From assembly GCA_019054805.1 (NCBI GenBank), contig JAHQIY010000007.1:3415501-3479500 (forward strand): DNA of 64,000 nucleotides, given 5' to 3'. The notes beneath the pieces were generated by a model. The model was not told the DNA's origin. It searched no databases and saw only the letters and a program-made list of their open reading frames with translations. This document shows positions 46,801-57,500 of this stretch, piece by piece. The first letter of the stretch is position 1, and every line of letters starts with the position of its first letter. The DNA comes from Brachionus manjavacas (Eukaryota; Rotifera; Eurotatoria; Ploima; Brachionidae). The position numbers and the translations under genes were made by a program.

Positions 46801-47786
46801 TTCAGGGGTAAAACCGTGAATTCTTTTATTTGATCGCTATTTAGTTGTGAGATTTTTTTTTTCGAAAAAAATAAAATATAAAAAGACAATGTTGTTTTTA
46901 AATTAAAAAAAAAAACTTTATTTAAAATAAAAGAACGGTTCAAAAGTTATAGTTAAAATAAGAAAAGATGTTTCATTAACGTTTCAACACTTACATTGGG
47001 GTATATCCGTGTAGTACATAAATTAAAGCAATTAAAATACAAAAAAGTGAAAGAAAATAAATACATCCTATTTTAAAACAAAATTAATCTTTTTAGAACA
47101 CTTTTTTGAACAAAATTCCATAGTTAAATCTAAGACTCTTGGTATGCATTTCTCACAAGATCAATTGTTACATTTCTCACAAGAAATCCATTTGTTGAGA
47201 TTTGTTTTGACTTTTTCAAATACTGTTTTACATTTGTAACAACTTTTTTGTTCGTTCAGTTGAGACTAAAAGCGTTCCAAATTCTTTAGATACTTTTATC
47301 ATTTGCAGGTCTTTTATACTTTTCATTTATTCGATCTTTAAGTGTTGAATATGGAATGTTAAAGTGCACAGAAGCTTGATGTTTGTTTTATTTTTTAGCT
47401 TTAATTTTGACAATGGCTATTTGTAAAGTTTCTTCGCTATTAACTTTTCGGGTTTTCTGGAAGTTAATTCTCGAAAATTTTAAAAAGTTTTTTTTTTAAA
47501 TATCAATCGGAAAGTTGAATCTATTTATTGCATTAAATGAAATAAACGGTTTAACCTCAATCTCATTTTTTTCTTAAACTTTTTTTATTTTGAAATAATA
47601 GAAAATCGGTTAAGTTTTTATATTTTTCAATAAGAAATTCGTAATTAGATCGATCGCGGATCGGCATTTTTTTAGGTAGCGAAGATTAATCGCTTAAATT
47701 TAATAGATAATTTTTTTCTGAAGAAAAAATAGTCATTCAAAGAAGAATAATTCACGGTTTTATCCCATTAACGGTTCAATCCTGAA
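46801..47786 (-). mobile_element. pogo/Tigger-like Tc1-mariner transposon remnant, 986 bp
   Basis: Ends TTCAGG (46801-46806) and CCTGAA (47781-47786) are inverted, and the next inner block is shared: GGTAAAACCGTGAATT on the left, GATAAAACCGTGAATT on the right strand. The left end lacks about 16 nt present in the right. On the minus strand inside: a Psq-like helix-turn-helix (ASVHFNIPYSTLKDRI, around 47340-47290) and, in another frame, a zinc-binding C-terminus with CYKCK, WISCEKC, SCEKC and FCSKKC (47240-47100). The DDE catalytic region is missing and there are stops, so it is a deleted, non-autonomous copy. Confidence 0.7.
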
Positions 47787-48516
47787 TTACCATACTTTTT
47801 TTTTGTGATTTTAAAATAAATATGATTTAAAGAAAATAAAGTATTTTTGGTAGAAAAAGAAGTAATATTAAGAAATAAAAGAAATTTAAGCCAAATTAAT
47901 TCATGTCCCAACAAACTGTGTGTGTATCCACAAGAAAATAAAAAAAAGAGTCAGTCATTCATAATTTTTATTTATGAAAAAAGTAAATCCTAGCTACTGA
48001 CCTATACGCGACGAATTGACATTTAAAAACAATCAATTCATATACTCGTACATTTGATGGTCAATGTAGCGAGTCTTTTTTCTGTTTAAAAGCCAAATTG
48101 AATACCTAGCAATCATTGTCTTGATTATTGTATTCAAGGGTCAGTATTTGCTAAGAGTTTGTTTTGTTCATTAAAATTTCTAAAGCCCAATGCACATACA
48201 AAAATATGTGCCTAACCCAATTTTGAATTTTTCTAGTTGAGAAATAGCAATCGATTTTAATTAAGCTGAATTTTGTCGGCCAACGACAATTCGTTTTCGG
48301 ATTATGATAATAAATGTCCAAGTAGTAGTCATAGGTATTTTTTAATTTTGGCCAAATCGATTTTTCCATTAGCATAAGAGTCTAATCAAACTAGTTTAAG
48401 CTCATAATACTTGATTTAGATTATAAGACGATAGATCACGTAGCTACAATTATTCGATAAATTTCCTACAGATGAGACGATTAGCAGTTTATTAAGAGGA
48501 CAAGTTTGACAGAGCC
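47787..48516. other. intergenic region upstream of LRCH
   Basis: AT-rich spacer that should include the LRCH promoter, with the small minus-strand frame at 48151-48375 described separately. No promoter motif stands out. Confidence 0.4.
48151..48375 (-). CDS. small ORF, possibly a degenerate homeodomain-like fragment
   Basis: A complete ATG-to-stop frame of 74 residues, rich in W, Y, H and C, unlike AT-rich noise. The segment STRKIQNWVRHIF resembles homeodomain recognition helix 3 (x-x-x-N-W-F-x-N-R), and an upstream L-x-x-x-Y...YHNP spacing is similar to helix 1 and the following loop. However, the key Asn is His and the Arg is Phe, so DNA binding would be lost. It may be an exon or a chance resemblance. 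Confidence 0.25.
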   Translation of the reverse strand: MLMEKSIWPKLKNTYDYYLDIYYHNPKTNCRWPTKFSLIKIDCYFSTRKIQNWVRHIFLYVHWALEILMNKTNS

Positions 48517-51500
48517 ATGTCGTTAGCCGGTGCTTTGACGAACAATGCAAATGGCCAAAGTTTGCCAAACAGCTTATCGTTTAATGGGCACAATCAGAAT
48601 AGTCTCGCTACAACTACATCGAGCTCGAAGCAGGTTATTAACAAAACGGCTGTCAAAATACTGCAGCGTCTACTCGACGAAGCAAGCCAAACTGGCGACT
48701 TGAACCTTAATGCTCGTAACCTCACCGAATATCCATCCAAGTTGGCTTCAAGCTTTGATCTCAGTGATACGCTAACTACAGGTATGTTCATTTAAAAAAT
48801 ATTTTTATGCTAAAGACTCGGCTCTTTTTATCATCAAAAAGGACAAAAAAGATGAGTTTTTTTTTGAGGGATATTAATTGTGATTTTCTGCTGCTGAAAA
48901 AAAATTAAAGATTTCAATTTTTTTTTCAATAAAAAAAATTAAATGATTAAAAAGATCAACTTGGTTTCTTAAAGTCTAGGATTGATTATGTAAATACATC
49001 ATCGTGCAACATGTATAATTACATCAACTGTCAAAGTCTGCTAATTTCTTCAAATTGCAATACGCTAGAATATATTGAAATTTTAATCTATTTTAGACTT
49101 TGACAGTTGATGTAATTATACATGTTGCACGATGATGTATTTACATAATCAATCTTGGACTTAAAGAATTCAAAATGATCTATTTTTTCCTTTTCTCCGT
49201 AATTTCACAAAACCAGACTCGATTTTTTTAATCAAAAATGGTATATATGAGGTTTTGTGTGTAAAGTCAATCATCAGAATTTTTTGCTACTGAGATTAAA
49301 AAATTATTATAAATTAATTTTTGGTCAACAGAAAAAATTGAATCTAATTTCATGACAATAATACAAGACTTTTGGGAATAAAAATAAACTTGTTTATATT
49401 TTATTATATTAATTTAGTCAATTTATTAAGCTATTGAATTAAATTTATCTCTGTACATCTTTATGAATATTTTTTTTCTTGATTAAAGTTTCTCTTGATT
49501 AACTGATTTTGAAATTGGCCAAATATTTTGTCTGTGAATTACAAAATGTATCTGCTATTGAAATAACATTGAAAAAGTGCAATATTTCAAATATCCTTTT
49601 CGATTTCAATTAAAATATTAATTTTAAGTAAAAATATTTCAAGCTATTCAAATTCAAATTTAAATTCAACCGTTGAAAATTATCATTAAAAATAAAAATG
49701 CAAAATTTTCATTTTATCATTGTTAGAATTAATGTAATCATCTATTTTACTTTTTAAAGATAATCATATTTTTTTATTGGTAATAAATTTTAGTTATAAT
49801 GGGACAACCATATTTTTTGGTTTTAATTTTTTGACAGTTTCTACATTATTTGTAACTGGATCTGTTAAAATAAGAAACGGAGAACGTTCGATTGATCATT
49901 CTTTCAAAATATTATCACGGCACTCATTTAGAACTGGAATTATTCCAAGTCTTTTTCTAGAAATAATTTTTTCAAGATAAAAAAAAACGAAATGATTTTA
50001 CTATTAGTCGTCGTTATCATCTATTTAACTTTTTAATAGTTTAGAATTATATTGATTTATATTTTTATTTTTCAATAAAAATTTTTTTTTACATTTTATA
50101 ATTACTTTGAAATAGCAGAACTCATTTAAGGGAAACTTTTTGATCCTTGTTATCTTAAAAAGAAAATTAAAAATTAGCTTTCATCCAAAAGAGTTGAGCT
50201 AATTTTGAAATTTCGATTTGCCTAAAAAAGGCTACTAATAAATAAATTTTTTATCAAACAAGTTATTAGAATTATGCAGACAAGTCAAAGTTATGACTTG
50301 AATTAAATTTTTTTTTAAGTCAAAGTCATGACTTGACTGATTTTTAAACTAAAAAATAAATATGATTTTTTATTTTAATCCAAAAAAAAATTAGTTTTAA
50401 AATAAAAAAATTAGTTGACTCGACTAAACTTCACTAAAAAAATGAAAAAAATTTTTAAGACATTGGCTTTGACTTAATAAAAAAAAATTTAACTTAAGAC
50501 TTGTGACTTAAAATCAATTCTGGAATTATGCAATTTATAACATAAAAATCATTGCTTATGACGTTTGTCATCAAAATATAATTTGAGAAAATTGATCTTA
50601 TTAAAAGTTGATACTTACTGATTAGAGATAATTAGATTTTTAGCAAATAAAAATTAAACTCGTCCTATTTCACTATAAAGTTTAATTTTAATTTTAGTTT
50701 AACTTATAATTAATTTTTTATTTCAAATTGAATAGAATATTTTAAAAATTGCACTTTTTCAATGTGATTTCAGTATTAGATAAATTTTATAATTAAAAGA
50801 AAAAAAGTTGAGAAATTTACACAATTATCTACAGATATAAGACAAATACTTCAATAAGATTCAAGGTCGAGTATGACAAACACAAAAAAGGAACCTGGTC
50901 AGATAACCGGAGACAAACATATCTGCTAAAGGTGGCTACCAGCTTCGCGAGCCACTGGCTTGCTGCAGATTATTTAATAAAAATAATAATAATTTCTTTA
51001 ATTATTTTATTTTTCCAACCGTATTTTTTCATTATTTTTTTGCTTTAAAATTTGCCTATCAAGTTAAAATAAGAATATAAAAATAATAACACTATAATAA
51101 GTTTGAATGATCTGAATAATTTGCTTCCCAAGAATTTGGATGTAATTACAAATGATTAAAAGCTTTTAAAATTCATCATGAATTTTAAAATCTTTTCATG
51201 AATGTTCATTTTTAACTTTGAATAAATACGTTTGTATGTTGTTGTAAACCTTTTTTATGTAGTAAAAGCGTTTGACCTGTGGTCATACTTCCGGTTGTTA
51301 AAAACGTTTTTATCAATTAGTTAATTGCTTTCAAAATTCATTGTTAATGATGCATCAGTGATTCAGTGTGAATATTAATTTTAACATTAATATTAAAAAA
51401 GCCTGAGCAAATTTTCGAGGACTTATATTAAAAAAAATTCGAATAAAGAAAAAATTCAATGCTTTAAAAATTAATTTTAGTATAGAATATATTGCAGAAA

Positions 51501-54500
51501 GACTTAAGTTTTAATTAAGTATCAGAAAAATAGTTTTTTTTTTTTTATTTAGTAGCAGAAACAATGATTTTATTATCACGATAAAAATATCAATTTATTT
51601 TCCAATTAATTAAATTGAGGGATATCCTCGGGGGGTTGCGTAAAACTGTATTAGAGCATCTCTTCAGTCTAAAGGGGAAATTTTATAAAATAAAAATATT
51701 TATAGTTTTAATATTAAATTTCTAAAATAAAATAAAATATTAAAATTTACAATATAAAAGATCTAAACTGAGAGTCATTTAGTAAAATTGATATACAGCC
51801 TACAAAAGTAAACATTTAGAATTTAAAACTAACAGCTCAAATGATTTTTAATAATCAAAAAAGCTTACGAAGAATTAGTATCTTATTATTTTCTAATTTT
51901 ACTTAAAAATTTATTCTAAAAATTTAAAACTTTAAATTGATCAACTAAATATGCAAGGAAACGATTTTAAAAATAAAAATGAATATTTTAATTATAAATA
52001 ATTTTAGAAGACCAAAGATTAATTGAATTCTTGAATAAATTGAATTTTACAATAGTAAAATATATGAAAATTAAAAATTTAACTAAAGTGGCATGGTTTG
52101 ATTCAAAAAAAAAAAAACCATCGATAATCAATAAAAAAACAATTTTTTCAAATTTCCAAAAATCGAGTCATTATAGCCACAAAATTTGAAAATAAGCACA
52201 TACTTTACTAGTGCTGCAGCAATTCTTTATATAAAATTGCTATTTTAATTAAATTTTCTAATCAAAATATTTTTGTAAGCTTAAATGCTTTGATAAGAGT
52301 TACTGGAGTCAACAGAACTTCAATACAAAATTCTAAATAGATCATTGATGAATTTCTTTCTGGGTTATTAATTTAAGTTTAAATTAATTCTTAGATTAGA
52401 GTTCATCAATGCATTAAAACTTGATAATGGTTAATTAAAACTAATCGTTTTTCCTTTGAGATCAACATAACTAAAAATAAATACAATATCTATTTAAAAA
52501 ATTTAAAATTTAATGCTTAAAATTTTTTAATTAAAAACCTATCATTTTAAACAAGGTCAGCATTGAAGACAATTTTTAAAAGGATGCATATTTCAATACC
52601 CATCATTAACCCATCATTTCAATAATTAAATTGTCATTTTGATTAAATGAAAGATTTTAATTAATTAATAGAGTAATTGTTTACTTTATTTTTAACTTAT
52701 CTAAAATATACCCGAATCCCTAATCCTGGGCCCTGTTTAAATCTTATACGACGATTTAATTATTAACATGTCGGCTTAATGCTTTTTCTTTTTAAAGTTA
52801 TATTCAAATTTCTTAATATTTTTACAATTAAACTTTGTTCTCGTTTAAATAAAGATTTGTCCAAAAACCATCTTACGGAGTTTCCCAAAGAACTATGTTT
52901 ATTCGACTCATTGGAAAAATTGACGCTTTACTCCAATCTAATCCGAACTATACCTGACATTGGAGTCTATCAATTAAAATGTTTAAAATACCTCGACTTA
53001 AATTCAAATAATTTAACCTACGTACCGTCTTGTTTGTGTAACTTGTCATCCTTGGAAGTTCTGACCATAAACAACAACAAATTAGTCTCGTTGCCGGAAG
53101 AAATCGGTCGACTCGATAAACTAATCCAATTGGTACTTATTTACAGTTTTTTGTTTCTTTTTAAAACTTAAATAATTTTTTTGCCAAAGGATGTTAGTTG
53201 TAATGAAATAACCCATTTGCCTGTACAGATTGGTGACATGAGTTCGCTACGAGCACTGAATGTGCGTCGTAACCTTTTGGTTGAGCTTCCCAAAGAAATA
53301 TCTCATTTAAAATTGGTTAGTTTTGATTGTTCAGCAAATAGATTGAGCAAACTTCCTTTGTGTTTCCGCGAAATGGTCACTCTAATAGATTTAGTTGTTG
53401 ATCACAATCCTCTCGAGGTTCCGCCTGCACATGTTTGCACAAAAGGCCTACTACACATTATGAAATATCTTCTTAACGAGGCAATAAAAGAAGAAAAAAA
53501 ACGCGGCATCCTCACCGAATATGAAATTAATTCCCAATTGAACAGCTTTAATTGTAACCTGAGCGCTCATAACCAGCGATTAAGTTGCACTGCAGGACTG
53601 GGCCTAATAGTACGAAATAGCTTGAGCAAAAAATTCAGCTCATCCTCAGTTCCGTCTTCGTCCATGTCCACTGTATCCAGCTCATCCACTTCATCCTCAT
53701 CATCTGTTTCGTCTTCTTCTCTTACATCCCAAATATCAACTCCTGTATTTAATTCAAATCCAAAAAATTTCAAACAATCTCTCATTGATTTATCTCCTAA
53801 TCAGGCCAACTCATCTTCTCCAACCACAACTCCTACTAACAACAATCAATACTTGGTAGACAACTTTCAGATTCTTAACATCAATCAAGTAGTTTTAATA
53901 AAGAATCAAAATAAAAATTAAACTAATATTATTTTCTTCATTTAAGAACATTAGAACTGATTTAGAGACTGGAGATTTTATGGAAGCGCAAATAACATCG
54001 TCACCATCATCAACCAAATCATCGTCATCTTCTTGCTCCTCTTCGATGTCCGGAACAGGCTTAATAATGCCAAATAAATCATCAATAAAAACTCATAAAA
54101 TACCCGACGCTGCCAATTCCAAAATAGTTTCAATACATGAGCTTATATCTCTAAAATCGTCTCAGTACCAACAAAATTTTGTTAAAATAAACCGTAGTGC
54201 AATATCAAATCCGGAGAATCAACTAATTGTTGCCAATGATGAAGAAGGAATGGACCATTGTCAACAAGGTAAACACGCAAACGAATTGCCGAAGCAACAA
54301 ACTTGGACTAACAAGTCAAGCAAAATGAGCATGAATTGTGGATTAAACAAAAGATTAGCAAACAATGATTATGATGTTCTATCTAATTCTAATAATAGTG
54401 TAGCTCAAAAAAATATGTAAGATCTTTTTTAAATCCTGTCCATCGCTCTATTTTTAATTATTTAAAAAAATATTTTTAAAGCTTAATAGATTGTCCTAAA

Positions 54501-57500
54501 TATAAAAAAGTAAATGATTGTGCGAAAATGACGAGCAAAGCTTATTTAGTCAATGGTTTTACTGAAGACTCAAGTCATGAAGAAATACCCAATTCCTACA
54601 TTGTAGAAAGCCAGCACGAAAAGTATTTCCAAACTGAATCAGACGATGACAAATACAAGTCGTATATGTATAGCCAACAGCAGCAACAAATCTGGGTGCC
54701 CAGAGAAGACATTCAGAACGATATAGAGAATAGTGAGTCGTTGAATTCGGCCTTTACAATGAGGCGACACTTGCTGCAAATACAGGAAGAGCACAAACAA
54801 ATTGAAATGCTTAAGAAAACTATAGAACAAAGGCTCAAGATTCAACTACCCAATTGTGTGGATGAGTTAGGTGTAGCGCTTTCAGATGGCGTTGTACTTT
54901 GTCATTTGATAAATCAAATATTTCCTAGAGCTGTACAAATTATACACGTTCCCTCTCTAGCCATGGTAGTTGATTAAATTAAAATACAGGGTGATTTTTT
55001 GTGTTAGGCACTTTAAAAATTTAATTAAAATCATCTACTTTTTTGGTTTTTAATGACCGATACAAAATATCTAACTTTTTTTAAACTAAAAAGTTTAAGT
55101 CTAAGTCAATATTGCAGTTCTTGGTCGTGGCATTTACATAAGATTGAATATTTTGCCGTTCCAAGCAGTTATTGAAGTGGTCACATGAATTTTTATGCGA
55201 AAGTAAGGTTTGTCTTTCAATACGTTCTGGCTCATCACTTTTGGCTTGTCTCATTCTTTCTAAATTCTCATTTTTTATAGGCAACTTAATTATATTAAAA
55301 AAATCATTATCACTTAAATTTAATCCAGCCGAATAAGTTGAAAAGTTTCTGTTTATGATAAATTTAATTTTTTGCCGTGAGCAAGGAAAATAAAAAGAAA
55401 TGGTTTAACATGAATTTTTAGCTACATAAATAAACATAAGGAAATTATCTGGAAATATATAAATTTTTCAATTTATATGGAATAATTTTCAATGGGATTA
55501 ATTTTTCGGGATAAAAAATACGGAATGATTTTACTATTTACCTGACTTGTTTTTAAGACACAAGTCTCAAGTCAAGTCAATGACTTAAATTTTTTTTTTT
55601 TTAGTGAAATTTAGTCAAGTCAACTAATTTTCTGATTTTAAAACTAAAAAATAAATATGATTTTTTATTTTAATCCAAAAAAAAATTAGTTTTAAAATAA
55701 AAAAATTAGTTGACTCGACTAAACTTCACTAAAAAAATGAAAAAATTTTTAAGACATTGGCTTTGACTTAATAAAAAAAAATTTAAGTCAAAACTTCGAC
55801 TTAAATTTTTCTGACTTAGACTTAAAACTGAGACTTAAAAACAAGTCTGCTATTTACCAAAAATAAAATTGAGAATAAAATTGACCCTTTAAAAATATTT
55901 AAAATCATCAACTTGACTTGTCTTAAACTTGTGACTTAAAAACTACTGTGCAAAATATTTAAGAGGAAAAAAAGTAAATTAACAATCAAGTCTTAATTTA
56001 TAACTTTTATTTAACATGACCACCTTTTGAGGCAATTACTAAATTGTATCTTTTCCTAGAACTTACAAAATCATATTTAAAAATTTTCTGATCAATGTTT
56101 TTTATTTCTCTTTATCAATTTATTATCAAATTGTGCTGAATTTTTGGCAATAGCTGTTTTTACTTTAGACTTAAGATATCCCCATAAAGATTAGTCAAAT
56201 GGATTTAGATCTGCTGACGTTCGCTCGCAGTCATGCTGGTTCATTTTGAATTTTGTGACAAGGAAAAAAATTAAAACTGAAATTTCCTTGTTTAGTTCTT
56301 AAAAATCGTTATCCACACTGTATCAGCTGATACAAATTTTGTATAAACCAAATTAGTTCTCCGCTCTATTTTCAAAAACATTAAAAGTAGGGTTATTGCA
56401 GAGATCTGATTTCGGTGATACAAAATTTGTATCATTTGGGAGAAACTAATTGGAAAAATTCAATCTTTTTAGATTTCAACTCGTGTTTTTTCTAATTTTG
56501 GAAGGGGTTCAGCTTTAAATCAACAAAAAGAAGTCTCGTGTCATTTTATCCGGAATAACCAGGTTCTGAAAACTGAAAGTTTTCTAATTGATTGAGGATT
56601 AGATCTTCTGAAAAAAAAATTTAGACAATTTTTCGAGTTTACTCTTTTATTACTTTGTTCAGCTCGTAAACTTGGTAGAAAATTGACCAAACATTCAGTT
56701 ATTGAACTTATTTTTCATATACTAAAAATTAGATCTACTGATAACTGGCTGGTTCATAATTTTTGTTCTCTAAGTTCTCCTAACAAAATTCGAATTCTTC
56801 AATTCAATTTATATTTGTTTAAACAATCTTTTATTTATTGTATCACATTTTTAGACAAAAAGTTGATATATAATTAAAAAAATTCTATCTAATTACCTGA
56901 TATGATATTAGGTTTAAAATTAAATATCAATTGAATTTTAAATTACATGTTTTCATTATTTATCAGAGTTGTTTAAAAGTCTCAAGTCCTAAGTCCAAGT
57001 CTTAACTTGTTTGTTAAAAAATTATGACTTTGACTTTTTGGAAAAATTTGCTTTTTGGTCCGATAAAATTTCATGAAGCCGCAAGCTTAACTGCTCAGAA
57101 TAGCAATATTTTCATGAAGGATTTTTAAAAAAGTCAAGAATTTGACTTTAATCAACAACTCAACTTTGTTTGGACTTTTTCGGACTTAAGTCTGTTATTT
57201 ATTATATTTCCTAAAAGTGTAAAAAAATTAGAGTCTGATAAAAAATCACCTTGTAAATTAAAAGTAATTTTTTTTCAATTTTTTTATTTTTTAGCCTAAA
57301 TTGTCCTTGGCAAAATGTAGAAAAAATGTAGAAAATTTTATTGATGCCTGTCGCAGAATCGGTCTTCCAGAGGTAATAATTTTTTATTAAGCTCTAAATG
57401 GCTAAACTTTTTGAGTGTGTAGTTAAATGTTTTTTATTAAAAAAAAACACAAACTCTTATATTTTATTAAAAAAGAAGGAAATAACTACGTATACGGACC

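Larger units (their letters stand above)
54987..57253 (-). mobile_element. Tc1/mariner-type transposon filling LRCH intron 5
   Basis: Ends CAGGGTGATTTTTT (54987-55000) and, on the right, AAAAAATCACCTTG (57240-57253), inverted with one mismatch, flanked by TA on both sides (54985-54986 and 57254-57255). The minus strand near 56240-56000 carries the transposase C-terminus: SADLNPF, stop, SLWGYLKSKV, then a frame ending SSRKRYNLVIASKGGHVK. Two hAT MITEs are nested inside (55542-55849 and 56964-57194), and a 67-codon minus frame (55284-55081, EPERIERQTLLSHKN) is unexplained. Dead copy. Confidence 0.8.

Noticed and set aside
52779-52854. ATG upstream of LRCH exon 2 as an alternative start
   Set aside because: The stretch is intronic (polypyrimidine-rich, AAATAAAG acceptor) and exon 1 joins exon 2 in phase.
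55081-55284. 67-codon charged minus frame in LRCH intron 5 as a host gene
   Set aside because: It lies within the Tc1/mariner element and has no start codon other than TTG; more likely transposon cargo or debris. No family assigned.
57398-57475. Upstream part of the frame in the last LRCH intron (MAKLFECVVKCF...)
   Set aside because: It is Lys/Phe/Leu noise before a good acceptor at 57475; only the part after the acceptor looks coding.
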